From positions 1 to 37,401 of the forward strand of contig JAEXPS010000030.1 of assembly GCA_023438885.1 (NCBI GenBank): 37,401 nt of DNA. The letters run 5' to 3'. A program made the position numbers and the translations under genes. The notes beneath the pieces are model-generated. The model saw nothing but the letters and a program-made list of their open reading frames with translations, was not told the DNA's origin and made no database searches. This document shows, piece by piece, positions 6,966 through 15,356 of this stretch. Each line of letters opens with the position of its first letter. Position 1 is the stretch's first letter. Source of the DNA: Actinomycetes bacterium. Its GTDB lineage: Bacteria; Actinomycetota; Actinomycetes; Actinomycetales; Cellulomonadaceae.

Positions 6966-7787
6966 TCAGCCGCGCACCAGCAGCACGTCTCCGGCCAGGA
7001 CGGTCTTCTCGCCGTCGTCCGTGCGCACCACGAGGGCACCGGACGGGTCCAGCCGCTCGGCGCGGCCGTCGAGCGTGCTACCTCCGGGCAGCTCCACGTG
7101 CACCGCGCGGCCGAGCGTCATGCACACCGACGCGACCTCGTCGGCCAACCCCGCGGCCACCGCGTCGCCACCGGCCGCGACGAAGCGAGAGGCGACGTCC
7201 GCCAGCGCGGTCACCACCGCCACCAGCACCGACTCGCGGTCGGGGTGCCGGGCTCCTGCCAGCGACAACGACGTCGCCCACGGCACCGGCAGCTCCTCGC
7301 GCCGCTGGCGCACGTTCACCCCGATGCCGACCAGCACGGCCGGACCCACCACCTCGGTGAGGATGCCGCCGAGCTTGCGCCAGGTGCCCCACTGCTCCAC
7401 CGCCGGCCCGCCGAGGTCCACCACGACGTCGTTCGGCCACTTGAGCGCCGCGGGCACCCCTGCCGTGGCCCGCAGCGCCGTGACCACGCCCAGTCCGGCC
7501 AGCAGCGGGATCCAGCCCATCGCGCCGGCCGGCAGGCCCGGCCGCACCACGAACGTCCCGGTCACGGAGGTGCCGGGCGGCGCCTCCCACGTTCGCCCCG
7601 CCCGGCCGCGCCCCGCCGTCTGCCGCTCGGCGACGAGTAGGCCCGGGTCGGGCCACGACGACGGGTCGGCGCGCAGCTCCTCGGCCAGCGCGGTGTTCGT
7701 CGAGCCGACCTCGTCGACCACGGAGAGGCGGGCCAACGGGCCCTGGGGCGCGACGAGGAGGCCGCGCAGCCGGTCGGCATCGTGCAT
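6966..7787 (-). CDS. birA: Biotin--[acetyl-CoA-carboxylase] ligase
   Basis: Attaches biotin via biotinyl-5'-AMP to the carrier lysine of acyl-CoA carboxylase (K558 of the AccA encoded at 13478). The motifs are VGSTNTALAEEL, GRGRAGRTWEAPPGTS (biotinyl-AMP loop), LKWPNDVVV and GIGVNV. There is no N-terminal winged-helix domain, so this is a monofunctional class I ligase without repressor activity, as in mycobacteria. The ATG at 7787 gives 273 residues. A GTG directly before it (7790) would place a weak GATGAT -10 six bases upstream, and a GTG at 7838 is also open. Divergent from accD. Confidence 0.9.
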   Translation of the reverse strand: MHDADRLRGLLVAPQGPLARLSVVDEVGSTNTALAEELRADPSSWPDPGLLVAERQTAGRGRAGRTWEAPPGTSVTGTFVVRPGLPAGAMGWIPLLAGLGVVTALRATAGVPAALKWPNDVVVDLGGPAVEQWGTWRKLGGILTEVVGPAVLVGIGVNVRQRREELPVPWATSLSLAGARHPDRESVLVAVVTALADVASRFVAAGGDAVAAGLADEVASVCMTLGRAVHVELPGGSTLDGRAERLDPSGALVVRTDDGEKTVLAGDVLLVRG

Positions 7788-7876
7788 CACCGCCCCATCA
7801 TCGCTTGTCGGGTTCCGACGAGGCGAGGCGCACAACACCGTGAAGACCCGTCACACGCCTGGAGGGATCGCACAAC

Positions 7877-7882
7877 TACCCT
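7877..7882 (+). promoter_or_regulatory. -10 element of leaderless accD
   Basis: TACCCT, six bases before the GTG at 7889. There is no ribosome site, so the message is probably leaderless. Confidence 0.6.
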
Positions 7883-7888
7883 GCCAAG

Positions 7889-9475
7889 GTGACCCAGACG
7901 CAGCCCGAGACCGGCACCGCCGCCAAGCTCGCGGACCTCGCCGCCCGGCAGGCCGCGATCCAGGCGAACGAGCAGGCTGCGGCCGCCAAGCAGCACGATC
8001 GCGGCAAGCGGACCGCCCGCGAGCGCATCGAGGCCTTGTGCGACCCGGGCAGCTTCACCGAGCTCGACGCGATGGTGCGGCACCGGTCCACGAACTTCGG
8101 CCTGGACAAGAAGCGGATCCCTGGCGACGGTGTCGTCACGGGCCACGGCACCGTCGACGGCCGCCCGGTGGCGGTCTACGCGCAGGACTTCACGGTGTTC
8201 GGCGGCAGCCTCGGCGAGGTGCACGGCCAGAAGATCGCCAAGGTGATGGACCTGGCGCTGCGCACCGGCGTGCCGCTCGTCGGCGTCCTCGACGGCGGCG
8301 GTGCGCGCATCCAGGAGGGCGTCGCCGGGCTCACCCAGTTCGCGGAGATCTTCCGCCGCAATGTCGCCGCCTCCGGCGTGATCCCGCAGATCTCGATCGT
8401 GCTCGGCCCGAGCGCCGGCGGCGCGGTCTACTCCCCCGCCCTGACGGACTTCATCGTCATGGCGGACAAGACGTCGAACATGTTCATCACCGGCCCGGAC
8501 GTGATCCGCGCCGTGACCGGCGAGGACGTCGGCTTCGAGGAGCTCGGCGGGGCCACCACCCACAACGCGCGCTCCGGTGTGGCCCACTACCTGGCCTCCG
8601 ACGAGGAGGACGCGATCGACTACGCGCGCGCCCTGCTCGGCTACCTGCCGAGCAACAACCTCAGCGACGCCCCGACCTATCCGCACGAGGCGGACCTCGA
8701 GCCCACGGCCGAGGACCTCGCCCTCGACTCGCTGATCCCGGACTCCGACGCCCAGCCGTACGAGATGCGCACCGTCGTGGAGACGGTGCTCGACGACGGC
8801 GTGCTGCTCGAGGTCCAGGCGCTGTTCGCACCGAACGTCGTGGTCGGGTTCGGGCACGTCGAGGGGCACCCGGTCGGCGTGATCGCCAACCAGCCGCAGG
8901 CGATGGCCGGCACCCTCGACATCAACGCCGCGGAGAAGGCCGCCCGGTTCGTGCGCACCTGCGACGCGTTCAACATCCCCGTGCTGACGTTCGTCGACGT
9001 GCCGGGGTTCCTGCCGGGCACCGACCAGGAGTGGAACGGCATCATCCGCCGTGGCGCCAAGCTGATCTACGCATACGCCGAGGCCACCGTCCCGCTGGTC
9101 ACGCTCATCACGCGCAAGGCGTACGGCGGCGCCTACATCGTCATGGGCTCCAAGCAGCTGGGCGCTGACGTCAACCTCGCGTGGCCCACGGCACAGATCG
9201 CCGTGATGGGGGCCGGAGGCGCGGTCAACATCCTGCACCGCGCCACGTTGGCGGCCACCGAGAAGGAGGGCGGCGACGTCGAGGCCGAGCGCGCCCGGCT
9301 CACCCGCGAGTACGAGGAGCAGATCGTCAACCCGTGGGACGCCGCCGACCGCGGCTACGTCGACGCGGTGATCGCGCCGAGCACCACCCGCGCCGAGATC
9401 ACGCGCGCGCTGCGGCTGCTGCGGACCAAGCGCGCCGCCCTTCCGGCCAAGAAGCATGGGAACATCCCGCTGTGA
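7889..9475 (+). CDS. accD: Acyl-CoA carboxylase beta subunit (carboxyltransferase)
   Basis: Transfers CO2 from carboxybiotin to acetyl- or propionyl-CoA, giving malonyl- or methylmalonyl-CoA for lipid synthesis. The 528-residue length and landmarks match AccD5/PccB-type subunits: GKRTARERIEALCDPGSF, oxyanion-hole glycines in GVLDGGGARIQEGV, LGPSAGGAVYSPALTDF, VDVPGFLPGTDQEWNGIIRRGAKLIYAYAEATVP and MGAGGAVNILHR. The start is defined by a -10 six bases upstream. It overlaps the next ORF by four bases (GTGA), so the three downstream-coupled genes probably form one transcript. Confidence 0.95.
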   Translation: MTQTQPETGTAAKLADLAARQAAIQANEQAAAAKQHDRGKRTARERIEALCDPGSFTELDAMVRHRSTNFGLDKKRIPGDGVVTGHGTVDGRPVAVYAQDFTVFGGSLGEVHGQKIAKVMDLALRTGVPLVGVLDGGGARIQEGVAGLTQFAEIFRRNVAASGVIPQISIVLGPSAGGAVYSPALTDFIVMADKTSNMFITGPDVIRAVTGEDVGFEELGGATTHNARSGVAHYLASDEEDAIDYARALLGYLPSNNLSDAPTYPHEADLEPTAEDLALDSLIPDSDAQPYEMRTVVETVLDDGVLLEVQALFAPNVVVGFGHVEGHPVGVIANQPQAMAGTLDINAAEKAARFVRTCDAFNIPVLTFVDVPGFLPGTDQEWNGIIRRGAKLIYAYAEATVPLVTLITRKAYGGAYIVMGSKQLGADVNLAWPTAQIAVMGAGGAVNILHRATLAATEKEGGDVEAERARLTREYEEQIVNPWDAADRGYVDAVIAPSTTRAEITRALRLLRTKRAALPAKKHGNIPL

Positions 9476-9993
9476 GCGAGCACCCCGAGCACGACGACCA
9501 GTCCCACGGCACCGAGCCGCTCCACGGGATCGACCCGACGGCGCTGCACCAGGTGGTGGACGAGCTGACGGCGACCCTGCACGCCTACGTCGACACCGCG
9601 GTCGGCGTGCGCGCCGAGTTCGGCGCCCACGAGGCCGACGAGGACCCGCGGGTGCTCGCGCTGGAGTCGACGGTGGGCATGCTCAACGCCCGGTTGTACG
9701 ACCTGGTCCACGAGACGCTCGGCCTGCACGCGGACCTCGTCGGCATGAGCTGGGACGACGACGAGCCCGAGCCGGCGTCCGAGGGCACCGAGGTCGACAC
9801 GTTCCACCTGGGGTTCGTCGTCGGACCGCCGCAGGCGGCCAGCGACCTGACGCTGGACTCCGTGCTCGACCTGGTGGACGACGGCGGCGCCGAGCTGGCC
9901 CACAAGCTCCAGGACGCCGGGTTCGAGGTGGTCGAGTGGGGCGCCGCGCGAGGCGCCCCGGTGCAGTTCGGCGACGAGGAGGACGACGCATGA
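9472..9993 (+). CDS. Hypothetical acidic protein coupled between accD and accE
   Basis: A 173-residue strongly acidic protein of unknown function. The N-terminal part is polar (SEHPEHDDQSHG). A helical segment follows (about 20-95: LHQVVDELTATLHAYVDTAVGVRAEFG, VLALESTVGMLNARLYDLVHETLGLHADL), then a linker rich in D/E, and a C-terminal part (HLGFVVGPPQAASDLTLDSVLDLVDDGGAELAHKL) ending in DEEDDA. I recognise no domain, signal peptide or membrane segment. Its GTG overlaps the accD stop (GTGA) and its stop overlaps the accE start (ATGA), so it is translated with the carboxylase subunits. A role with the complex is inference from position only. Confidence 0.75.
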   Translation: MSEHPEHDDQSHGTEPLHGIDPTALHQVVDELTATLHAYVDTAVGVRAEFGAHEADEDPRVLALESTVGMLNARLYDLVHETLGLHADLVGMSWDDDEPEPASEGTEVDTFHLGFVVGPPQAASDLTLDSVLDLVDDGGAELAHKLQDAGFEVVEWGAARGAPVQFGDEEDDA

Positions 9994-10214
9994 CGGTGCC
10001 GACGCCGCACGCCGAGACCCCGGACGTCCACGTGGTGCGCGGCGCCCCGGACGAGGCCGAGCTCGCCGCGCTGGTGGCGGGCCTCGTCGCCTCCGGTACG
10101 CACCACGAGCCCACGTCCGCCGCCTCGGCCTGGGCCGAGCACCGCCGCGCCCTGCCCACCCGACCCCCTGCCGAACCGGGCCCGGACTCCTGGCGCTGGA
10201 GCCTGCACCCCTGA
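9990..10214 (+). CDS. accE: Acyl-CoA carboxylase epsilon subunit
   Basis: A 74-residue protein with the actinobacterial epsilon-subunit pattern: VHVVRGAPDEAELAALVAGLVA near residues 13-34, SAWAEHRR at 46-53 and the C-terminal GPDSWRWSLHP. Epsilon subunits bind the alpha/beta carboxylase and raise its activity (known for AccE5 and PccE). The ATG overlaps the upstream stop (ATGA). The family is very short and variable, and the call rests on this motif plus the position after accD. Confidence 0.85.
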   Translation: MTVPTPHAETPDVHVVRGAPDEAELAALVAGLVASGTHHEPTSAASAWAEHRRALPTRPPAEPGPDSWRWSLHP

Positions 10215-10233
10215 CGCCGTCCACGACCCTCAG

Positions 10234-10275
10234 CGTCCGAGGTCAACAGGGGTAGAGCCCCGAATATCTCGGACG
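10234..10275. repeat. Palindromic element with CGTCCGAG/CTCGGACG arms
   Basis: Outer arms CGTCCGAG (10234-10241) and CTCGGACG (10268-10275) are the same 8-bp arms as in the two elements at 32455-32561, and all share the prefix CAGCGTCCGAG. The core differs: GGGG-TAGAG-CCCC (10249-10261). It sits between accE and the DUF885 promoter and may act as a terminator. Confidence 0.7.
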
Positions 10276-10295
10276 TCCGAGACGGGGGCCGCGGG

Positions 10296-10301
10296 TAGGG
10301 T
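10296..10301 (+). promoter_or_regulatory. -10 element of DUF885 gene
   Basis: TAGGGT, eight bases before the ATG at 10310, giving a leader of at most one or two bases. Confidence 0.5.
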
Positions 10302-10309
10302 CGGGGTCC

Positions 10310-11965
10310 ATGACCCGCACCCCCACCCCCGTCGACGAGCTCGCCGACGCCTTCGTCGCCCGGTTCGCCGCTCTCGACCCGCTGGCGGCGACCGCCATCG
10401 GCGTCAGGGGCCACGACCACGAGATGACCGACTTCTCCCCCGCGGGCAACGCCGCCCGGGCGGAGCTGGCCCGCGAGACCCTGCGCGCTCTCGACCGCAT
10501 CGCCCCGCAGGACGCCACCGACGAGGTGACGATCGAGACGCTGCGCTACGAGATCGGCTCCGAGGTCGAGCTCGACGAGGCCGGCGAGCTCCTGTCCCAG
10601 CTCAACAACATCGACTCGCCGCTGCAGGCGATGCGAGACGCGTTCGACCTGATGGCGACGGACACCGACGAGGACTGGGCGATCGTCGCCGAGCGCATGC
10701 GCGCGCTTCCCGCCGCCGCCCGCGGATACGTCGAGGCGCTCAACGCCGCCGCGGACGACGGGCACATCGTCGCCGTGCGCCAGTTCGAGGAGGGTGTGCG
10801 GCAGGCCGCCGAGCTGGCGGACCCGAGCTCGTCGTTCTTCGCCGCTCTCGCCGCCGGTGGCCCCGAGGCGCGGCGTGCCGAGCTCGAGGAGGCCGCCGCC
10901 GGCGCCATCGCCGCCTACGGCGAGCTGGCCGAGGCGCTGCGCGAGCTGGCGCCCCGCGGAGCGCAGGCAGACGCCTTCGGCCGCGAGCGCTACGCCATGT
11001 GGTCGCGGGCGTTCATCGGCGCGGCCGTGGACCTCGACGAGACGTATGCGTGGGGCCTCGAGCAGCTGGCGGAGATCACGGCCGAGCAGACCGCGATCGC
11101 GCGGCGCATCGCCGGCCCGGGCGCGAGCGTCGAGGACGCGATCCGCCTCCTGGACTCCGACCCGGCCCGCAAGCTCCACGGCACGGACGCGCTCCAGCGC
11201 TGGATGCAGCAGACCAGCGATGCGGCGATCGCCGCCCTCAACGGGACGCACTTCGAGATCCCCGAGCCCATCCAGCGGCTCGAGTGCCGCATCGCGCCCA
11301 CCCAGACGGGCGGCATCTACTACACCGGACCGTCCGACGACCTCACCCGTCCGGGCCGCATGTGGTGGTCGGTGCCTGCCGGCGTCGAGGAGTTTGGCAC
11401 CTGGCGCGAGCTCACCACCGTGTACCACGAGGGCGTTCCCGGCCACCACCTGCAGATCGCCACCGCGGTGATCAACCGCGAGGAGCTCAACTCCTACCGG
11501 CGGCTCCTGGCCGGCACCTCGGGTCACGCCGAGGGCTGGGCCCTCTACGCCGAGCGCCTGATGGCCGACCTGGGCTTCCTGGACGACGACGGCGACCGGC
11601 TCGGCATGCTCGACGGGCAGCGGATGCGCGCGGCCCGCGTGGTCTTCGACATCGGCGTGCACCTGGGGCTTCCGGCGCCGGAGGAGTTCGGCGGCGGCAC
11701 GTGGGACGCGGACAAGGGCTGGGAGCTGCTGAACGCCAACATCCACATGGCCGAGGCGTTCAACCGGTTCGAGTGGCTGCGCTACCTGGGCTGGGCCGGC
11801 CAGGCTCCCTCGTACCTCGTCGGCCAGCGGCTGTGGCGGCAGATCCGCGACGCCAAGGCCGCCGAGGCGGCCGCCCGCGGCGAGGTGTTCGACGCACCCG
11901 CCTTCCACACCCGGGCGCTCAAGCTCGGCGCGATTCCGCTGGACGTGCTCGCCAAGGCCGTCTGA
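10310..11965 (+). CDS. DUF885 family protein (putative metallopeptidase)
   Basis: A 551-residue cytoplasmic protein. Residues 373-380 read HEGVPGHH, the zinc-type signature of the DUF885 family, and are followed by SGHAEGWALYAERLMADLGF and an extended helical C-terminus (FNRFEWLRYLGWAGQAPSYLVGQRLWRQIRD). DUF885 proteins are distant relatives of gluzincin peptidases; few have been characterised and no substrate can be named. No signal peptide is seen. Near-leaderless start as above. It converges on the VKOR gene 27 bases away. Confidence 0.85.
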   Translation: MTRTPTPVDELADAFVARFAALDPLAATAIGVRGHDHEMTDFSPAGNAARAELARETLRALDRIAPQDATDEVTIETLRYEIGSEVELDEAGELLSQLNNIDSPLQAMRDAFDLMATDTDEDWAIVAERMRALPAAARGYVEALNAAADDGHIVAVRQFEEGVRQAAELADPSSSFFAALAAGGPEARRAELEEAAAGAIAAYGELAEALRELAPRGAQADAFGRERYAMWSRAFIGAAVDLDETYAWGLEQLAEITAEQTAIARRIAGPGASVEDAIRLLDSDPARKLHGTDALQRWMQQTSDAAIAALNGTHFEIPEPIQRLECRIAPTQTGGIYYTGPSDDLTRPGRMWWSVPAGVEEFGTWRELTTVYHEGVPGHHLQIATAVINREELNSYRRLLAGTSGHAEGWALYAERLMADLGFLDDDGDRLGMLDGQRMRAARVVFDIGVHLGLPAPEEFGGGTWDADKGWELLNANIHMAEAFNRFEWLRYLGWAGQAPSYLVGQRLWRQIRDAKAAEAAARGEVFDAPAFHTRALKLGAIPLDVLAKAV

Positions 11966-11992
11966 CGCACCCCGGTACGGCGGCGCCCGCGC

Positions 11993-12649
11993 TCAGGCGA
12001 GCAGGGCGCTGCCGTACTTGAGGATGATCATCAGGGCGAGCAGCACCAGGAAGCCGACGGTGACGAACCAGTCGGTGCCTGCGGCGACGAAGCGACGCGC
12101 CCACGCTGGTGCGGGGATCACCCCGTCGCGCACGTTCATCCGCGTCAGGCCCGCCCAGACCAGCGTGGTCGTCACCGTGATGAGCAGGCACCACGGGCAC
12201 AGCACGTTGATGACGAAGTACGACTGGCTGAACAGCCAGAGCGCGAACAGCAGGCCGATCGTGTACAGCGCCTGCACGCCGCGCATGTACCAGCGCGGGA
12301 ACCGCACGCCGCCCAGCGTCGCGATCGAGATCGTCAGCACCACGGTCTCGAAGAGGATGCCGAGGAACGCGTTCGGGAAGCCGAGCAGCTGGGCCTGCCA
12401 CTCGCTCGCGACCTTGCCGCACGAGATGACGGCGTTGATGTCGCACCCGAAGGTGGCTTCCGGGTCGGCGGCGAGCTGCCACGCCTCGATGGACAGCACG
12501 AACGAGGCGATCAGGCCGAGGACGCCGGAGATCACCATCTCGACGGCGGTGCGGCGGTGCCACTGCCGCGACGCCGGTCTGCGCAGGTCAGGGTCGTCGA
12601 CGTAGAGCTCGGCGTCCTCGTCGAACGCCTCGTCCATCACCTCGGTCAT
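11993..12649 (-). CDS. Vitamin K epoxide reductase (VKOR) family membrane protein
   Basis: A 218-residue integral membrane protein. VKOR homologues reoxidise DsbA-like thioredoxins using menaquinone, supporting extracytoplasmic disulfide formation. The active-site CPWC (C151, C154) is in the fourth helix and the loop cysteine pair is C69 and C77 (FGCDINAVISCGKV). Hydrophobic segments lie near 37-58, 92-112, 125-145, 146-168 and 193-211. There is no fused thioredoxin domain. The ATG at 12649 follows AGGAGG; an in-frame ATG nine codons upstream would overrun that site. Divergent from maf. No partner thioredoxin is in the window. Confidence 0.9.
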   Translation of the reverse strand: MTEVMDEAFDEDAELYVDDPDLRRPASRQWHRRTAVEMVISGVLGLIASFVLSIEAWQLAADPEATFGCDINAVISCGKVASEWQAQLLGFPNAFLGILFETVVLTISIATLGGVRFPRWYMRGVQALYTIGLLFALWLFSQSYFVINVLCPWCLLITVTTTLVWAGLTRMNVRDGVIPAPAWARRFVAAGTDWFVTVGFLVLLALMIILKYGSALLA

Positions 12650-12751
12650 CGCCCCTCCTGGCAGTTGGCGGTTCATTGTCCACCACACCCCTGTGACCCA
12701 CGCCAGGACCCGCCCGCGTCTGCGTGGCGCCCTCCCCGGGTGGTTGCTGCA

Positions 12752-12757
12752 TAGGGT
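12752..12757 (+). promoter_or_regulatory. -10 element of leaderless maf
   Basis: TAGGGT, six bases before the GTG at 12764. Confidence 0.55.
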
Positions 12758-12763
12758 GCGGGG

Positions 12764-13393
12764 GTGACCCGGCTGCTGCTCGCCTCCGCCTCCGCCGCCC
12801 GACGAGCAACGCTCCTGGCTGCGGGGATCGAGCCGCTGGTCGCGGTCTCGCAGGTCGACGAGGACGCGGTGCTCGCCGCCGCAGGCCCGCTCGCCCCGGC
12901 GGAGGCGGTGCTGACGCTGGCGCGGGCCAAGGCGCAGGACGTCACCGGGACGCAGCCCGTCGCAGATGCACCGGACCTCGTGGTGCTCGGCTGCGACTCG
13001 ATGCTCGAGTTCGACGGCGAGGTGCTGGGCAAGCCGTCCGGGGCCGGCGAGGCGACGGCGCGCTGGCGCGCCATGCGCGGCCGCGCCGGCGTGCTGCACA
13101 CCGGTCACTGGCTCGTCGACGCGCGCACGGGCGCCAGCTCGAGTGCGGCGGTCGGCGCCACCGCGTCGACCACCGTCTGGTTCGCGGACCTCACCGACGA
13201 CGAGATCGACGCCTACGTCGCGACGCAGGAGCCGCTGCGCGTCGCGGGAGCGTTCACCGTCGACGGCCTGGGCGGGCCGTTCGTCGAACGCATCGAGGGC
13301 GACCACCACAACGTCGTCGGCCTCTCGCTGCCCGTGCTGCGCCACCTGCTCGCCTCGCTCGGAGTCACCATCCCCGAGCTGTGGGCCCGCTAG
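12764..13393 (+). CDS. maf: Maf/HAM1-type nucleoside triphosphate pyrophosphatase
   Basis: Hydrolyses non-canonical or modified NTPs to NMP and pyrophosphate; family members are linked to division control and pool cleaning. The 209-residue protein has the phosphate-binding start LLLASASAARRATL, the central VLGCDSMLEFDGEVLGKP and the terminal GDHHNVVGLSL. There is a somewhat long mid-protein insertion. It has its own leaderless promoter between accE and accA, an order conserved in actinobacteria. Confidence 0.9.
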   Translation: MTRLLLASASAARRATLLAAGIEPLVAVSQVDEDAVLAAAGPLAPAEAVLTLARAKAQDVTGTQPVADAPDLVVLGCDSMLEFDGEVLGKPSGAGEATARWRAMRGRAGVLHTGHWLVDARTGASSSAAVGATASTTVWFADLTDDEIDAYVATQEPLRVAGAFTVDGLGGPFVERIEGDHHNVVGLSLPVLRHLLASLGVTIPELWAR

Positions 13394-13466
13394 GTCGTCG
13401 GAACCCCACAAACGCCCGCCCCCGCCAGTGGGGTGAGGCGCCAAGAGCCCCAGCACAGCGGCACGT

Positions 13467-13472
13467 TACGGT
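13467..13472 (+). promoter_or_regulatory. -10 element of leaderless accA
   Basis: TACGGT, five bases before the GTG at 13478. It decides the start over the longer open frame. Confidence 0.5.
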
Positions 13473-13477
13473 GGACC

Positions 13478-15256
13478 GTGCCCGCCATCACCAAGGTCCT
13501 CATCGCCAACCGTGGCGAGATCGCCGTCCGCGTGGCCCGGGCCTGCAGGGACGCCGGCATCGCAGCGGTCGCGGTCTACGCGGACCAGGACCGCGAGGCC
13601 CTCCACGTGCGGCTGGCCGACGAGGCGTACGCGCTCGACGGCGCGCGTGCCGCCGACACCTACCTGTCGATCGAGAAGTTGTTGGATGTCGCACGCCGCG
13701 CCGGTGCGGACGCCGTGCACCCGGGCTACGGCTTCCTCGCCGAGAACGCCGCCTTCGCGCAGGCCGTCCTCGACGCGGGGCTGGCGTGGATCGGACCGCC
13801 GCCTGCGGCGATCGCCGCGCTGGGCGACAAGGTGAGCGCGCGCGCCATCGCGAGGCGCGCCGGCGCGCCGCTGGTGGCCGGGACCGACGAGCCCGTGGAG
13901 CTCGCCCAGGTGCACGAGTTCGCCGCCGCGCACGGCCTGCCGGTCGCGATCAAGGCGGCCTTCGGCGGAGGCGGTCGCGGCCTGAAGGTCGCCCGCTCGC
14001 TCGACGAGATCGACGAGGCCTACGAGTCGGCGGTCCGCGAGGCGACGGCGGCGTTCGGGCGGGGCGAGTGCTTCGTCGAGCGCTACCTGGACCGGCCGCG
14101 GCACGTGGAGACGCAGTGCCTCGCCGACGCGCACGGCACGGTCGTCGTGGTGTCCACGCGCGACTGCTCGCTCCAGCGGCGACACCAGAAGCTCGTGGAG
14201 GAGGCGCCCGCACCGTTCCTCTCGGCCGCCCAGGTGGCGCAGCTGACGGATGCGTCGATCGCAATCCTGCACGAGGCGGGCTACGTCGGGGCCGGGACCT
14301 GCGAGTTCCTCGTCGCGTCCGACGGCACCATCTCGTTCCTGGAGGTGAACACGCGGCTTCAGGTGGAGCACCCGGTCACCGAGGAGGTCAGCGGCATCGA
14401 CCTGGTGCGGGAGCAGCTGCGCATCGCGGCCGGCGAGCCGCTCGGCTACGACTCCGTGGCCACGCGTGGCCACTCGATCGAGTTCCGCATCAACGGCGAG
14501 GACCCGGCGGCCGGGTTCCTGCCCGCGCCGGGGAAGGTGACGCGGCTGCGCTTCCCGTCCGGCCCCGGAGTGCGCGTGGACAGCGGCGTCGTCGAGGGCG
14601 ACACCGTCTCGGGTGCGTTCGACTCGATGCTCGCCAAGGTGATCGTCACGGGCGCCACGCGGCGACAGGCGATCGAGCGGGCACGGCGAGCGCTGGCCGA
14701 GCTGGAGGTCGGCGGCATCCCGACCGTGGTGCCGTTCCACCGTGCCGTGCTGGACGACGAGGCCTTCGCGCCCTCGTCGGACGCGCCCTTCTCGGTGCAC
14801 ACGCGCTGGATCGAGACCGAGTTCGTGGACCGGCTCGCGGCCCTGGAGTCGTCCGGCGCGGAGCCCGGCGACGACCCCGACGAGGCCGCCGGGCTCGAGC
14901 GGGTGGTGGTCGAGGTGGGCGGCAAGCGACTCGAGGTCGTGATCCCCGCGGGCCTCGCCCTGGCACGCTCGGGCGGCACCCGCGGCCGCCCGGCGCCGGG
15001 GCGGCGCGCGGTGCGACGGCCGGTGGCGCGCTCGTCGGGGAACGGCACCACGCTGGCCTCACCGATGCAGGGCACCATCGTCAAGGTCGCGGTCGCCGAG
15101 GGAGCAGTCGTCGAGGAGGGCGACCTGGTGGTGGTCCTCGAGGCGATGAAGATGGAGCAGCCGCTGGTGGCGCACCGCTCAGGGACGGTCACCGCCCTGA
15201 CGGCCGACGTCGGTGTGACCGTCGCGGCCGGCACGGCGATCTGCGAGATCGTCTAG
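13478..15256 (+). CDS. accA: Acyl-CoA carboxylase alpha subunit (biotin carboxylase + BCCP)
   Basis: Carboxylates biotin with ATP and bicarbonate and carries it to the AccD active site. The 592-residue protein starts ITKVLIANRGEIAVRVARACRD and has the ATP-grasp glycine loop FGGGGRGLK, the HQKLVEEAPAP segment and EVNTRLQVEHPVTEEV. It ends in a biotinyl carrier domain with EAMKMEQP, whose acceptor lysine is K558. A poorly conserved linker rich in R, G and P (about 495-525) joins the two halves, as in AccA3-type subunits. The GTG at 13478 is chosen for its -10 element; no ribosome site is visible. Confidence 0.95.
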   Translation: MPAITKVLIANRGEIAVRVARACRDAGIAAVAVYADQDREALHVRLADEAYALDGARAADTYLSIEKLLDVARRAGADAVHPGYGFLAENAAFAQAVLDAGLAWIGPPPAAIAALGDKVSARAIARRAGAPLVAGTDEPVELAQVHEFAAAHGLPVAIKAAFGGGGRGLKVARSLDEIDEAYESAVREATAAFGRGECFVERYLDRPRHVETQCLADAHGTVVVVSTRDCSLQRRHQKLVEEAPAPFLSAAQVAQLTDASIAILHEAGYVGAGTCEFLVASDGTISFLEVNTRLQVEHPVTEEVSGIDLVREQLRIAAGEPLGYDSVATRGHSIEFRINGEDPAAGFLPAPGKVTRLRFPSGPGVRVDSGVVEGDTVSGAFDSMLAKVIVTGATRRQAIERARRALAELEVGGIPTVVPFHRAVLDDEAFAPSSDAPFSVHTRWIETEFVDRLAALESSGAEPGDDPDEAAGLERVVVEVGGKRLEVVIPAGLALARSGGTRGRPAPGRRAVRRPVARSSGNGTTLASPMQGTIVKVAVAEGAVVEEGDLVVVLEAMKMEQPLVAHRSGTVTALTADVGVTVAAGTAICEIV

Positions 15257-15263
15257 CGCCGCG

Positions 15264-15314
15264 GACGACGGTGTCACTGTCGCGGCTGGCACCGCCATCC
15301 GCGTGATCGTCGAG
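15264..15314 (+). pseudogene. Fossil copy of a biotin-carrier (BCCP) gene 3' end
   Basis: These 51 bases match the last 51 bases of accA (15206-15256) at 42 positions. Translated, they read DDGVTVAAGTAIRVIVE against DVGVTVAAGTAICEIV-stop. Five of the nine differences are synonymous, and the accA stop TAG is replaced by GAG. The copy is offset by 58 bases, so it is out of frame with accA but in frame with the NUDIX gene. It looks like a remnant of a second, diverged biotin-carrier gene rather than a fresh tandem duplication. Confidence 0.7.
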
Positions 15315-15343
15315 CGGTCACCGCGAACGCCGGCACGAGGCCG

Positions 15344-15349
15344 TAGCGT
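15344..15349 (+). promoter_or_regulatory. -10 element of leaderless NUDIX gene
   Basis: TAGCGT, seven bases before the GTG at 15357. Confidence 0.5.
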
Positions 15350-15356
15350 CGGGGCC

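Noticed and set aside
12650..12676. Longer VKOR start at ATG 12676
   Set aside because: The AGGAGG ribosome site lies between it and ATG 12649, so the shorter form is preferred.
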